A stretch of 38,593 nucleotides of DNA from JBCCGI01 sp039029355 (lineage in GTDB: Bacteria > Planctomycetota > UBA1135 > GCA-002686595). This document shows, piece after piece, positions 6,619 to 15,441 of this stretch; position 1 is the first letter of the stretch; each line of letters begins with the position of its first letter. The stretch lies in the NCBI GenBank assembly GCA_039029355.1, contig JBCCGI010000078.1, positions 1 through 38,593 on the forward strand, given 5' to 3'. A program made the translations under genes and the position numbers. Under the pieces are notes generated by a model. The model was not told the origin of the DNA and did not search any database. It saw only the letters and a list, made by a program, of their open reading frames with translations.

Positions 6619-8117
6619 AGCTGCGCGCCTTCGCATGGCTGTCGCTCGCGGCGACCGCACCGCTCCTCGGTGGCCGCGTGCTCGGACGCCAGGACCTCCG
6701 CAGCGACAAGGCCATCCAGGTCGAGATCCGCATCGTCGAGGACGACTACGTCTGCTCGGTCAACGCCGAGAACGCGCCGCTCGACCACGTCCTAGGCAAG
6801 ATCGCGGGGCACATCGGCTACGACGTCGAGGGCCTCGAGCTGGCGCTGCGCCCCACCCTGGTCACGGTCGACCTGAAGTCGCGGCCACTGGAGCAGGTGC
6901 TCGAGTACCTGCTGGGAAGCGTCGGGCTCGGCTATCAGCTCCGCTCGAAGACGATCACCGTCCAGCCGGAGCCCGGAGACGGCGCCGACTACGACGGCCT
7001 GCTGCAGCTCACCGGTGTGGCGTACCTGCGTGCGCTGACCAAGCACGCCGACCACCCGCTGGCGCCCGGCGCGCGGCTTGACCAGGGGCGCGTCGCGGAG
7101 CTGCGCGGCTTCCCGAGCGCGGCGATGGATCACTACCAGTCGCTGATCGAGGACTACCCGCACTCGCTCGAAGTGCCGGAGGCGTACATGCGCTCCGGCA
7201 ACCTGCTCCGCGATCAGGAGCGTTGGGCCGACGCCGCCACGCAGTTCCGCTCGCTGACGAACCTCGAGACGAGCGGAGAGTACGCGGCCTCGTCGCGGCT
7301 CGAGCTCGCCCGCTGCACGGTCGAGCTCGGCGACGCGCAGAACGCGATCTTCCTGCTCAACGCGGTCGACCAGACGCACCCGGTGCCGCCCGGTCCCGAA
7401 CGCAACGCGCGCACCCTCGTCCGCTCGCTGGCGCTCGTCGGCCTCGGCCGGCACCTGGAGGCGCTCGAGCTGCTCGAAGCGGCCGAACACACGCTGGACG
7501 GCGAGCGCAGGATCGAGGGCCTGCGGGTCCGCGCGCTCGCGCTTCAGGGCGCCGGGCACCCCGGCGACGCCGGTCGGGCGTGGCTGCTCTACGCCGACGC
7601 CGTCGCGGAGCCCGCGCGCGTCAACGCCTTGGAGCAAGCGGTGCGGCTGGCGCTGGACGCCGACGACCAGATGGGGGCGCTCTTCATCTGCCGCCAGGCG
7701 GAGGAGTACGGACACTCGGTGCGCTTCGCGCCGTACCGCGACGAGGCGTACGAGGCCCTGGGCTTCGAGACGGAGGCCTCGGCCGGAAGCTCGGCCTCGG
7801 AGCGCATCGCGGCGGCGGAGCTCGCGCTCGAGCGCGCCGACCCCGGCGGAGCGGCACGCGAGGTGCGCAACCTCATCGTCGGCGCGGCCGCGCTCGACCC
7901 GAGCCTGCGCGTGCGCCTGGCGCGCGTGTGGGCCGAAGCGCTCCACGCGGAGCAGGGCCTCGAAGAGGCGCTCGCCTACCTGCAGGGAGTGCGCGACGGG
8001 CTCGCGGCGCCCGGCGAGGCCGAGCACCGGGCCCAGATCGACATCCAGGCCGCGGGGCTGCTCGAGCGCAGCCAGCTGTACGACCGCGCGGCCGACGCCT
8101 ATCGGGGGGTGTACTAG
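6615..8117 (+). CDS. Exported protein with STN/secretin-like domain and TPR repeats
   Basis: 500 residues with a short signal sequence (MKLRAFAWLSLAATAPLL). Residues about 50-115 resemble the STN/secretin-N short domain: ENAPLDHVLGKIAGHIGYDV, then VTVDLKSRPLEQVLEYLLG and a final beta strand KTITVQP. The remaining 380 residues are helical repeats with TPR character (YQSLIEDYPHS, AYMRSGNLLRDQERWADAATQF). STN domains bind partner proteins in secretins and TonB receptors. Here, without a secretin barrel, it more likely serves as a periplasmic adaptor around the flagellar basal body. It overlaps its upstream neighbour by a GTGA and is 2 nt from the next gene. The function is not established. Confidence 0.72.
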   Translation: MKLRAFAWLSLAATAPLLGGRVLGRQDLRSDKAIQVEIRIVEDDYVCSVNAENAPLDHVLGKIAGHIGYDVEGLELALRPTLVTVDLKSRPLEQVLEYLLGSVGLGYQLRSKTITVQPEPGDGADYDGLLQLTGVAYLRALTKHADHPLAPGARLDQGRVAELRGFPSAAMDHYQSLIEDYPHSLEVPEAYMRSGNLLRDQERWADAATQFRSLTNLETSGEYAASSRLELARCTVELGDAQNAIFLLNAVDQTHPVPPGPERNARTLVRSLALVGLGRHLEALELLEAAEHTLDGERRIEGLRVRALALQGAGHPGDAGRAWLLYADAVAEPARVNALEQAVRLALDADDQMGALFICRQAEEYGHSVRFAPYRDEAYEALGFETEASAGSSASERIAAAELALERADPGGAAREVRNLIVGAAALDPSLRVRLARVWAEALHAEQGLEEALAYLQGVRDGLAAPGEAEHRAQIDIQAAGLLERSQLYDRAADAYRGVY

Positions 8118-8119
8118 TC

Positions 8120-9004
8120 ATGCTTCGCTTCCAATCCGTTGTAAGCACGGGCGCCGCGGCGCTGCTCGTCGTCCCGGTCATGACCGGCGACGACGGCGAG
8201 GTCGGCTCGCTCGAAGAGGCGCTGCACGGCACGACGCGCGCGCTCGAAGTACTGCGCGGCATCGAGCAACGCGCCGACGCGGGCGGACCGAATACCGTGC
8301 CGCTGATCCAGAAGGTCACCGAGCCGCCCCTCGCCGACGGACCGGTGCGCGAGAACCGCCTGGAGACGCTGCGGCAGGAGGTCAGCCTCCTGCAGTCGGA
8401 GCTCGACATCCTCGAGAGCCGGCGGCTGCGTCTGCAGCTGCCGCCCGAGCCGGCGCAGCCCGGTCCGATGGGCGTGAGCTCGCCGGATCCGCAGAGCGCC
8501 CCGGACGAGCTCGAGGTGCCGGTAACGACCGGGCTGTCGGCCGAGCAGCTCGTCGCGCTGCGCCAGAGCCCGGACATCGTGCTCCAGCCGGGTGGGCGCC
8601 CGACGGCCGGCACGGTCGAGCTCGGCGCCGTCAACGCGTTCGAGCCGACCAAGGCGCTCACGGAGACCACGCCCACGCCACGCAACCCCAAGCGGGCCGA
8701 CACGTCGTCGGACTACAGCGCCGCCCCGATGCGCCACGCGAAGACGTGCCTGCGCGCCGGGCGCTATGCCGAGGGCTTCGAGCTCATCCGCCACCTCGAG
8801 GACCCGGACGCGCGCTACCTGCAGGCACGGCTGCTCGAGAAGCTGGGGCGACTCGACGAGGCGATCGAGGTGCTCGAGCTGGTGCTGACGCACCTGCCGG
8901 CCGGGTACGAGGCACAACGCGCGAAGAGCGACCTCGAGTTCTTCCACTGGAAGCGCGACTTCCTGAAGCGGCTCCCGAACGAGGACGCAGGAGGCGGACG
9001 GTGA
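8120..9004 (+). CDS. Unrecognised exported coiled-coil/TPR protein
   Basis: 294 residues, family not recognised. An N-terminal hydrophobic stretch (VVSTGAAALLVVPVM) looks like a signal or anchor. A predicted coiled coil lies near 75-110 (ENRLETLRQEVSLLQSELDI), followed by a Pro-rich linker and a C-terminal TPR-like pair (RAGRYAEGFELIRHLED, LGRLDEAIEVLELVLTH). The layout of coiled coil, linker and TPR suggests an oligomeric periplasmic protein that works with the STN/TPR protein just upstream. The ATG at 8120 is chosen because it follows the upstream stop by 2 nt and gives the signal-like start. The stop overlaps the next start (TGATG). Confidence 0.7.
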   Translation: MLRFQSVVSTGAAALLVVPVMTGDDGEVGSLEEALHGTTRALEVLRGIEQRADAGGPNTVPLIQKVTEPPLADGPVRENRLETLRQEVSLLQSELDILESRRLRLQLPPEPAQPGPMGVSSPDPQSAPDELEVPVTTGLSAEQLVALRQSPDIVLQPGGRPTAGTVELGAVNAFEPTKALTETTPTPRNPKRADTSSDYSAAPMRHAKTCLRAGRYAEGFELIRHLEDPDARYLQARLLEKLGRLDEAIEVLELVLTHLPAGYEAQRAKSDLEFFHWKRDFLKRLPNEDAGGGR

Positions 9005-10188
9005 TGAACCCCTCGCTTAAGGACGGCCCCGCGCTCGACGACGCGATGGCGGCCTTCGCCGGCATCTCGGAGAGCCTGGTCAAGAGCTACCAGGCGCTGT
9101 CCGACCGCGCGCAGATGGTCGAGGACGAGCTCGGCCGCACGAACCTCGAGCTAGAGCACAAGGTGCGCGAGCTCGACGAGGTCAACCGGCACCTGGAAGC
9201 CGTCCTGCGGTCGCTCCCGACCGGCGTGGTCGTGCGCGACGCCGACGGGCGGATCGCGCGGATCAACGAGTCGGCGCTGGCGATACTCGGCACCGGAGAA
9301 GCGGCCACGCGCTTCTTTGAGGGTGCGGGCGGCGCCGCCGAGGCGCTGCACGACCAGACCGGCCCGACGGGCCGGCGCATGGTCATCGCCGCGCGCCGCT
9401 CGGCGGTGTGCGACGCCGGAGGGTCGCCGGTCGGGTCGGTCGAAATCCTCGACGACCGCACCGAGCTGGCCAGCATGTCCGAGCGGATGCACACGCTCGA
9501 CAAGATGGCCGCGCTCGGGACGATGGGCGGCGGGATCGCGCACGAGATCCGCAACCCGCTCAACGCCGTCAAGGGCTTCGCCTCGCTGCTGGAGCGGCGG
9601 CTCGCGGACGACGACGCACAGGCACGCCGCTGGGCGAGCCGCATCGTCGAGGGCGCAGCCGAGGCCGACGCGATCATCGAGAGCCTGCTCGCCTTCGCCA
9701 GCCCCGAGCGCGTCAAGCTGGATCCCATCGACCCCGAGGCGCTCGTCGCGGACGCGGTCCGGGCGGCGCTCGGCCCGGACACCGAGGTCGAGGTCTCGAC
9801 CGAGTGCGACGCGCCGGAGTTCGCCGCGGACCGCATCAAGCTGCGGCAGGCGCTCCGCAACCTGATCGCGAACGCCTCCGAGGCGCAGGGCGGCTGCGGC
9901 ACCGTCCACATCAAGCTCACGCGCGAGGGCGACTCGATCGTCGCGCGTGTCCGGGACAAGGGACCCGGCATTCCCTCTGAGCTGCGTGCCCGCGTGCTCG
10001 ATCCCTTCTTCACCACTCGCCCCGAGGGAACCGGCCTAGGCCTCGCCCTCGTCGCGACGATCGCCCGCCTCCACGCCGGCAGCATCGACATCGGTGCGGC
10101 GCCGGCTCCCCTGGGAGGCGCGGAGATCTCTATCCAGATTCCCTACCAGTTGCCCCCCACCGCGCAACCCCACGAGAAAGCGAACTAG
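9004..10188 (+). CDS. flrB: FlrB/FleS-type sensor histidine kinase
   Basis: 394-residue soluble kinase that would phosphorylate the FlrC-like regulator encoded next. It has an N-terminal coiled coil (residues 35-70) and a PAS domain (72-155, PTGVVVRDADGRIARIN). The HisKA motif is GGGIAHEIRNPLNAVKGF with His180. The ATPase has N-box LRNLIANASEAQ, DKGPGIP, PFFTTRPEGTGLGLALV. There are no membrane spans, as in FlrB and FleS. An AGGAGG lies 9 nt before ATG 9004; GTG 9001 is an alternative. In Vibrio and Pseudomonas this pair switches on middle flagellar genes in step with basal-body assembly, and its place inside the flgB-fliJ operon supports the same job here. Confidence 0.9.
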   Translation: MNPSLKDGPALDDAMAAFAGISESLVKSYQALSDRAQMVEDELGRTNLELEHKVRELDEVNRHLEAVLRSLPTGVVVRDADGRIARINESALAILGTGEAATRFFEGAGGAAEALHDQTGPTGRRMVIAARRSAVCDAGGSPVGSVEILDDRTELASMSERMHTLDKMAALGTMGGGIAHEIRNPLNAVKGFASLLERRLADDDAQARRWASRIVEGAAEADAIIESLLAFASPERVKLDPIDPEALVADAVRAALGPDTEVEVSTECDAPEFAADRIKLRQALRNLIANASEAQGGCGTVHIKLTREGDSIVARVRDKGPGIPSELRARVLDPFFTTRPEGTGLGLALVATIARLHAGSIDIGAAPAPLGGAEISIQIPYQLPPTAQPHEKAN

Positions 10189-10190
10189 GC

Positions 10191-11594
10191 ATGTCCATCC
10201 AACGTGTGCTCGTCGTCGACGACGACTCCCTCTCGCGCGACTTCCTGACCGAGGCCGTTCGGACGCTTGGTTACGAGGCCGACGCCGTCCCCAGCGGTGA
10301 AGCGGCGATCGAGCGGCTCAGCTCGCGCGAGTACCACCTGGTGCTCACGGACCTCCGCATGCCCGGCATCGGGGGAACCGAGCTCGTCGAGCGCGTGGGC
10401 CGCGACTTCGGCGACGTCCCGGTCGTGGTCATCACCGCGCACGGCTCGGTCGAGACAGCCGTCGACGCGATGCGCAAGGGCGCCGCGGACTTCCTGATGA
10501 AGCCGTGCAGCCCCGACACGATCGAGCTCGTGCTCAAGCGCATCGACCGGACGCACCGCCTCGAGCGCGAGAACGCCTATCTGCGCCAGCAGTTCGCGTC
10601 GGCGACCGACGAGAGCGTCATCGCGTCGTCGCGGGGCATGAAGGACACGCTCGAAATGGCTCAACGGGTCGCCGCATCGAAGGGGACGGTGCTGGTGACC
10701 GGTGAGAGCGGAACGGGCAAGGAGCGGGTCGCGCAGTTCATCCACTCCAAGAGCACGCGCGCCACCGGCCCGTTCATCCGGGTCAACTGCGCGGCGCTGT
10801 CGGAGACGCTGCTCGAGTCCGAGCTCTTCGGGCACGAGAAGGGCGCGTTCACCGGCGCGCACAAGCGGCGCCAGGGTCGCTTCGAGCTCGCCGACGGCGG
10901 GACGCTGCTGCTGGACGAGATCGGGGAAGTCTCGTCCGCGCTGCAGACCAAGCTGCTGCGGGTGCTCGAGGAAGAGGAGTTCGAGCGCGTGGGGGGCACG
11001 ACCACGCTGAAGGTCAACGTTCGCGTGATCGCCACGACGAACCGCGACCTGGCGGCCGAGGTCGAGGCGGGCCGCTTCCGCGAGGACCTCTACTACCGCC
11101 TGCACGTGCTGCCGATCCACCTCGCGCCGCTGCGCGAGCGCAGCGAGGACATCCTGCCCCTCGCCGAGCACTTCGCCGAGCGCTATGCGAGCCAGAACGG
11201 CCGCCCGACGCCTGGCTTCTCGGACGAGGCGATGGATCGCCTCGTGGCCTGGAACTGGCCGGGCAACGTGCGCGAGCTCGAGAACGTCATCCAGCGCGCC
11301 GTCGTGCTGCTGCGCGACGACGAGATCCGGGGCGAGGACCTGTCGCTCGCCCAGAAGGAGAACACCAACCCGTTCGAGCGTCGCCCCACCGCGCAGTCGG
11401 TCTCGATCTGGACGGTGAGCGCCGAGAACCCGCTGGCCGACCACAACCTGCGCGAGATCGAGCGCTTCGCGATCCTGTCGACGATCGAATCGTCCGGCGG
11501 CAACAAGACCGAGGCCGCGCGCCGCCTCGGCGTCACCGCGCGGACGCTCAGCAACAAGATGAAGCTCTGGAGATCGCTGGGCTACGTCGCCTAG
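10191..11594 (+). CDS. flrC: FlrC/FleR-type sigma54-dependent response regulator
   Basis: 467 residues. The receiver domain (5-118) has the acidic pocket DDD (10-12), the phospho-accepting D54 in LTDLRMPG and K104 in LMKP. The AAA+ domain has Walker A GESGTGKE (171-178), an intact GAFTGA (218-223), Walker B GGTLLLDE (236-243) and WPGNVREL. A Fis-type HTH (GNKTEAARRLGVTARTLSNK) closes the protein. It should activate sigma54-RNA polymerase once phosphorylated by the upstream kinase. The likely targets are the promoter at 4495-4510, hence its own operon, and possibly others in the flagellar regulon. It starts 2 nt after the kinase stop. It contrasts with the GAFTGA-less protein at 3514. Confidence 0.93.
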   Translation: MSIQRVLVVDDDSLSRDFLTEAVRTLGYEADAVPSGEAAIERLSSREYHLVLTDLRMPGIGGTELVERVGRDFGDVPVVVITAHGSVETAVDAMRKGAADFLMKPCSPDTIELVLKRIDRTHRLERENAYLRQQFASATDESVIASSRGMKDTLEMAQRVAASKGTVLVTGESGTGKERVAQFIHSKSTRATGPFIRVNCAALSETLLESELFGHEKGAFTGAHKRRQGRFELADGGTLLLDEIGEVSSALQTKLLRVLEEEEFERVGGTTTLKVNVRVIATTNRDLAAEVEAGRFREDLYYRLHVLPIHLAPLRERSEDILPLAEHFAERYASQNGRPTPGFSDEAMDRLVAWNWPGNVRELENVIQRAVVLLRDDEIRGEDLSLAQKENTNPFERRPTAQSVSIWTVSAENPLADHNLREIERFAILSTIESSGGNKTEAARRLGVTARTLSNKMKLWRSLGYVA

Positions 11595-11601
11595 CGCAGT
11601 C

Positions 11602-11961
11602 ATGGCCATCGACGGCAACCAGACGAAGCTCCTGTTCCGCCTCCTGGAGGCGACGTCGCTCCGCGCCGAGGTGATCGCGGGCAACATCGCCAACCAGAAC
11701 ACGCCGGGCTACGTGCGCCAGACCGTCCGCTTCGAGGACGAGCTGCGCCGCTCGCTCGCGGACGGCGGCAAGGGCCTTGGCGAGGTTCGGCCCGAGGTGG
11801 TCGACGACCGGCTGACGCCAGGTCGTCCCGACGGCAACAACGTGGCGCTCGAGATCGAGCTCAACGCGATGCGCGAGAACCGCATCCTCTACGAATCCTA
11901 CAGCACGATCCTCTCGGGGCACTTCGAGCTCCTGAGGTCCAGCATTACCGGAGGCCGATAG
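11602..11961 (+). CDS. flgB: Flagellar proximal rod protein FlgB
   Basis: 119-residue rod subunit built into the basal body in the periplasm. The conserved motif AGNIANQNTPGYVRQTVRFE (about residues 31-50) is typical of rod, hook and hook-associated proteins. The C-terminal helix ENRILYESYSTILSGHFELL matches FlgB. Length is normal for the family. It starts 7 nt after flrC and is followed 3 nt later by flgC, the usual flgB-flgC-fliE order. Confidence 0.93.
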   Translation: MAIDGNQTKLLFRLLEATSLRAEVIAGNIANQNTPGYVRQTVRFEDELRRSLADGGKGLGEVRPEVVDDRLTPGRPDGNNVALEIELNAMRENRILYESYSTILSGHFELLRSSITGGR

Positions 11962-11964
11962 GCC

Positions 11965-12393
11965 ATGAGCGGTATCGACAGACTCTTCTCCGGCATGCGC
12001 GCTTCGTCGACCGGCCTCGCCGCCGAGCGGACGCGCATCGACGTCATCGCCGAGAACATCGCGAACGCGCGCACCACGCGGACGCCGGGCGGCGGGCCGT
12101 ACCGCCGCAAGATGGTGCGCTTCGAGCCCATCCTGCGCGAGGTGGGCGGCGACTCGCGCGCCGCGGGAGTCCGCGCGGCGGGCATCGAGAGCGACTACCA
12201 GACGCCGTTCGACGTCGTGCACGATCCCGGTCACCCGGACCGCGACGCCGAAGGCTTCGTGCGCTTCCCGAACGTCAGCACGGTGATGGAGATGACCGAC
12301 CTGATCACGGCCATGCGCGCCTACGAGGCGAACCTGACCGTGCAGCAGAACTTCATGCAGATGGCGGAGCGCGCGCTCCAGGTCGCCCGATAG
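11965..12393 (+). CDS. flgC: Flagellar proximal rod protein FlgC
   Basis: 142-residue rod subunit. It starts MSGIDRLFSGMRASSTGL and has the rod signature IAENIANARTTRTPGG, where FlgC family members commonly read NTxTxxGGPYRRK. It ends with the C-terminal helix EMTDLITAMRAYEANLTV. Together with FlgB and FliE it joins the MS ring to the distal rod. It lies between flgB (3 nt) and fliE (20 nt). Confidence 0.94.
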   Translation: MSGIDRLFSGMRASSTGLAAERTRIDVIAENIANARTTRTPGGGPYRRKMVRFEPILREVGGDSRAAGVRAAGIESDYQTPFDVVHDPGHPDRDAEGFVRFPNVSTVMEMTDLITAMRAYEANLTVQQNFMQMAERALQVAR

Positions 12394-12413
12394 GCGCGGA
12401 GCCCGCGAGCTAG

Positions 12414-12782
12414 ATGGTCGATCGGATCGGATCCGGCGGTTCGCTTCAGCGCGAAGCGATCCTCGCCGCCCTGCGCAACCAAGCCAAGGCTGGCGCCGAG
12501 GTACGCGACGCTTCGTCGGCCGTATCCGAGTCGGTGTCGGGCCGCGCCAAGGAGGCCGGCGGCATCGACTTCGCCGAGTCGCTGCGCGAAGGCCTGCGCG
12601 ACGTCGAGGGCGAGATCCGCAGCGCCGAGCGCCTGCCCGAGGACCTCGTCGCGGGCGAGATCACCGACTTCCACGAGGTCGCCGCCCGGATCAAGCGCGC
12701 CGACCTCTCGCTGAAGTTCGCGCTCGAGATCCGCAACAAGCTCATCGACGCCTACCGCGAAGTCATGCGGATGCAGGTCTAG
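12414..12782 (+). CDS. fliE: Flagellar hook-basal body protein FliE
   Basis: 122-residue adaptor between the MS ring and the rod. The C-terminal part is diagnostic: FHEVAARIKRADLSLKFALE followed by IRNKLIDAYREVMRMQV, equivalent to the family pattern of xxxxAxxKAxLSFQLxxxVRNKLVEAYQEVMRMQV. The N-terminal half is acidic and poorly conserved, as usual. It lies between flgC and fliF with a 14-nt gap to fliF. Confidence 0.92.
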   Translation: MVDRIGSGGSLQREAILAALRNQAKAGAEVRDASSAVSESVSGRAKEAGGIDFAESLREGLRDVEGEIRSAERLPEDLVAGEITDFHEVAARIKRADLSLKFALEIRNKLIDAYREVMRMQV

Positions 12783-12796
12783 CCGGCGCGTAGTCC

Positions 12797-14425
12797 ATGA
12801 ACCAAGCCTTCGGATCCCTCATCGAAGCTTTCCGCGGCTCGAGCCTCGCCTCGCGCGTCACGGCCGGTCTGGTCGCGATGGCGGTGCTGCTCGCGGTCGG
12901 GGTGTCGGCGGTGGTGTCGAACCGCCCGCACTTCTCGATGCTGATGTCCGGGCTGAACGACTCCGAGAGCGCGTCCGCGATGCGGGCGCTGGCCGAGTCC
13001 GGGATCGCGTTCGAGGTGAGCCAGCCGCCCGGCCCCTTCGTCGTGTACGTCGACGAAGGCGACCGCTCCGCGGCGCTGGCCGCCATCTATCAGTCGGGCG
13101 CGATGATCCCACTAGAGAAGGGCATCCGCGCCGACCAGAGCGGGATGTCGAGCGTGTTCATGAGCTCGGGCGAGCGCACGCAGGTGAGCCAGAAGCGGCT
13201 GTGGGGCGAGATGGAGGGCATCCTCGAAGCCCTCGACTTCGTGACCAAGGCGCGCGTGCAGACGTCGGCGAGCGACGCTTCGCCGTTCGCGAGCAGCGCG
13301 ATGCCCAAGAAGACCTGCGCCGCCCAGCTCCAGGTCGCCAGCGCGTTCCCGCTGACCGAGGAGCAAGCCGACACCGTGGTGCTGCTCATCAGCCGCGGCC
13401 TGGAGATCGAGCCGCACAACATCGTCGTCTCCGATCAGTCGGGCAACCTGCTGAACGACACGGCCGAGGAGGAAGAGGACGAGCAGTCCGCCGAGGATTG
13501 GCTCGAGTACAAGCACCGCTTTGACCGCTCGCTGTCCGCCAAGGCCAACGCGATCCTCGGCGAGATCCTGGGCCCCCACAAGGCGCGCGTCGAGATCGAC
13601 TCGCTGTGGAGCTTTGACCAGAGCACGACCTCGTCCGAGACGGTCTCCAAGGGCACGGTGGTGTCGGAGACCAAGAACGCGACCGAGACGCCGCTGGGCA
13701 CGCCGGCCGCCGGCACCGCTGGAACGATGTCGAACATCGACTTCGGGGTGACCAACGCGGCGGTGGCGGACGCCTCCGGCGACCAGGCGACCGAGGCGAC
13801 GGCCGAGCCGATGCTGTCCACGACCGACGAGGAGAAGCGCGAGTTCGACCCCAGCCGCGTGCTGACCGAGACCGTCAGCGTGGCCCCGACCCTCAAGCGC
13901 ATGTCGATCGCGCTGTTCCTCGACGACTCGATCCCGGTCGACCAGGTCGCGGCACTCGAGGGCGCGGTGCAGGCCGCGGTCGGCTACGACACCGAAGAGC
14001 GCACCGACGTCTTCCGCACGGTCTCGCTGCCCTTCGCGCTCGACGTGGAGGAGGAGCCGGCCGGCGAGGGTGACGGCGAGGCCACCGGCGAGGAGGGCGA
14101 GGCGTCCGGGGAAGAGCAGCCCGCCGCCGAGACCGAAGAGCCTAGCCCGATGATGGAGCTGCTCCTTCGCCGCGGCGTCGAGATCGCGGTCGCGCTGATC
14201 TTCATCGGCCTGCTGCTCTCCAGCCTGCGAACCGCCAAGAAGGGCGCCGCGCCGGCGCAGAGCGCGGAGGGTGGCGACGACGCGGCCGAGCCGGAGGACA
14301 TCGTCGACCCGGAGCTGCTCGCGCAGGCCCAGGTCCAGGAGCTGCTCACCTCCAACCCCGAGCGCGTCGGCGAGATCCTCTCGCAGTGGGCGCGCGATGA
14401 GAGCGAGGTCGGCGCGGAGCAATGA
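12797..14425 (+). CDS. fliF: Flagellar MS-ring protein FliF
   Basis: 542-residue inner-membrane protein that forms the MS ring, base of the motor and housing of the export gate. There are two membrane spans (about 22-40 and 463-481), with ring-building domains between them. The first has SMLMSGLNDSESASAMRALA. The conserved region around residue 175 reads ASAFPLTEEQADTVVLLISR. The segment from about 225 to 345 is acidic and Ser/Thr/Ala-rich, corresponding to the variable beta-collar region. The C-terminal cytoplasmic tail (VQELLTSNPERVGEILSQW) is the FliG-binding motif. The stop overlaps the fliG start (ATGA). Confidence 0.94.
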   Translation: MNQAFGSLIEAFRGSSLASRVTAGLVAMAVLLAVGVSAVVSNRPHFSMLMSGLNDSESASAMRALAESGIAFEVSQPPGPFVVYVDEGDRSAALAAIYQSGAMIPLEKGIRADQSGMSSVFMSSGERTQVSQKRLWGEMEGILEALDFVTKARVQTSASDASPFASSAMPKKTCAAQLQVASAFPLTEEQADTVVLLISRGLEIEPHNIVVSDQSGNLLNDTAEEEEDEQSAEDWLEYKHRFDRSLSAKANAILGEILGPHKARVEIDSLWSFDQSTTSSETVSKGTVVSETKNATETPLGTPAAGTAGTMSNIDFGVTNAAVADASGDQATEATAEPMLSTTDEEKREFDPSRVLTETVSVAPTLKRMSIALFLDDSIPVDQVAALEGAVQAAVGYDTEERTDVFRTVSLPFALDVEEEPAGEGDGEATGEEGEASGEEQPAAETEEPSPMMELLLRRGVEIAVALIFIGLLLSSLRTAKKGAAPAQSAEGGDDAAEPEDIVDPELLAQAQVQELLTSNPERVGEILSQWARDESEVGAEQ

Positions 14426-15441
14426 GCGACGACAACATCCTCGGCCCGCAGCGGGTCGCGGCCTTCCTGCTGAGCCTCGACGCCGACACCGCCAAGTCGG
14501 TGATCGGCCACCTCGCGCCCGACGTGGTCGAGCACGTCTCGCGCGCGATGATCGAGCTGCCGGACCAGCTGACCGAGCCCGGCAAGGCCGACGAGCTCCA
14601 CCGCGAGCTGGCGCTGAGCGCCAGCGGCCCGAAGGCGGTCCAGGCGTGCAGCGAGGGCGAGCTCTCGTCGCTCCTGGTCGGTGCGCTCGGAGAGGAGAAG
14701 GCGGGCGAGGTCCTCACCGCCATCCGCGAGCGGCAGCTGCTGGAGCGCCCGTTCCTGGCCGTCGAGCAGGCCGACCCGTTCGCCGTGGGGAAGCTTCTCA
14801 CCCGGGAGTCGCCGGCGGTCGCCGCCGTCGTGATCGCCCACCTGACGCCGTCGTTCTCGGCGGCGGCTCTGCCCGCCTTCGAGGACGAGCAGGCGCTCGA
14901 GGTCATCCGCCTGATGGCCTCGCTCACGCCGCCTCCGTTCGAGGTGCTGCTTCGCATCGCCGACCGGCTCGCCGACCAGCTCGAGGAGTCCGCCGGCGGC
15001 CCGCCGCCGCTGGACGACGCCGCGCGGCTGAAGACGATCGCCGAGCTCCTCTCCAACTCCGCCCCCGAGATGGAGAAGAGCGTCATCGACGCGATCCAGG
15101 CCGACAACGAGGACATGGCCAACGAGCTGCGCGAGTCGCTCTTCAACTGGGAGGACATCGGCACGATCGACCAGCGCTCGATGCAGAAGATCCTCGGCGC
15201 CGTCGACACGAAGACGCTCGCCATGTCGCTCAAGGGCTCCTCCAAGGAGGTGGAGGAGAACGTGATGTCGAACCTGTCGGCGCGCGTGGCGGACATGGTC
15301 AAAGAGGAGCGCGAGATGACCGGCGCGGTGCCGATGAGCGAGGTGCTCGTGTCGCGCGACGAAGTCATGCGGAGCGTCCGCGCACTGATCGACTCCGGCG
15401 AGTTCAAGCCGACCCGCGGAGGGGACGACCTTGTCGAATAG
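14422..15441 (+). CDS. fliG: Flagellar motor switch protein FliG
   Basis: 339-residue switch protein that binds FliF, carries the FliM-binding surface and contacts the stator to make torque. The N-domain starts GPQRVAAFLLSLDADTAK. The middle domain carries KLLTRESPAVAAVVIAHL where the family normally has EHPQ, so the EHPQR patch that binds FliM is altered (ESPA). The C-terminal charged helix region is typical: SLKGSSKEVEENVMSNLSAR, then VADMVKEEREM with alternating acidic and basic residues. Length is normal. It overlaps fliF by 4 bp and fliH by 11 bp. Confidence 0.93.
   Translation: MSDDNILGPQRVAAFLLSLDADTAKSVIGHLAPDVVEHVSRAMIELPDQLTEPGKADELHRELALSASGPKAVQACSEGELSSLLVGALGEEKAGEVLTAIRERQLLERPFLAVEQADPFAVGKLLTRESPAVAAVVIAHLTPSFSAAALPAFEDEQALEVIRLMASLTPPPFEVLLRIADRLADQLEESAGGPPPLDDAARLKTIAELLSNSAPEMEKSVIDAIQADNEDMANELRESLFNWEDIGTIDQRSMQKILGAVDTKTLAMSLKGSSKEVEENVMSNLSARVADMVKEEREMTGAVPMSEVLVSRDEVMRSVRALIDSGEFKPTRGGDDLVE

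Noticed and set aside
11955..11962. GCCGATAG resembling a FliA -10 at the end of flgB (a similar CCCGATAG ends flgC)
   Set aside because: These are the last codons and stop of flgB and flgC with no matching -35, inside a tight operon.
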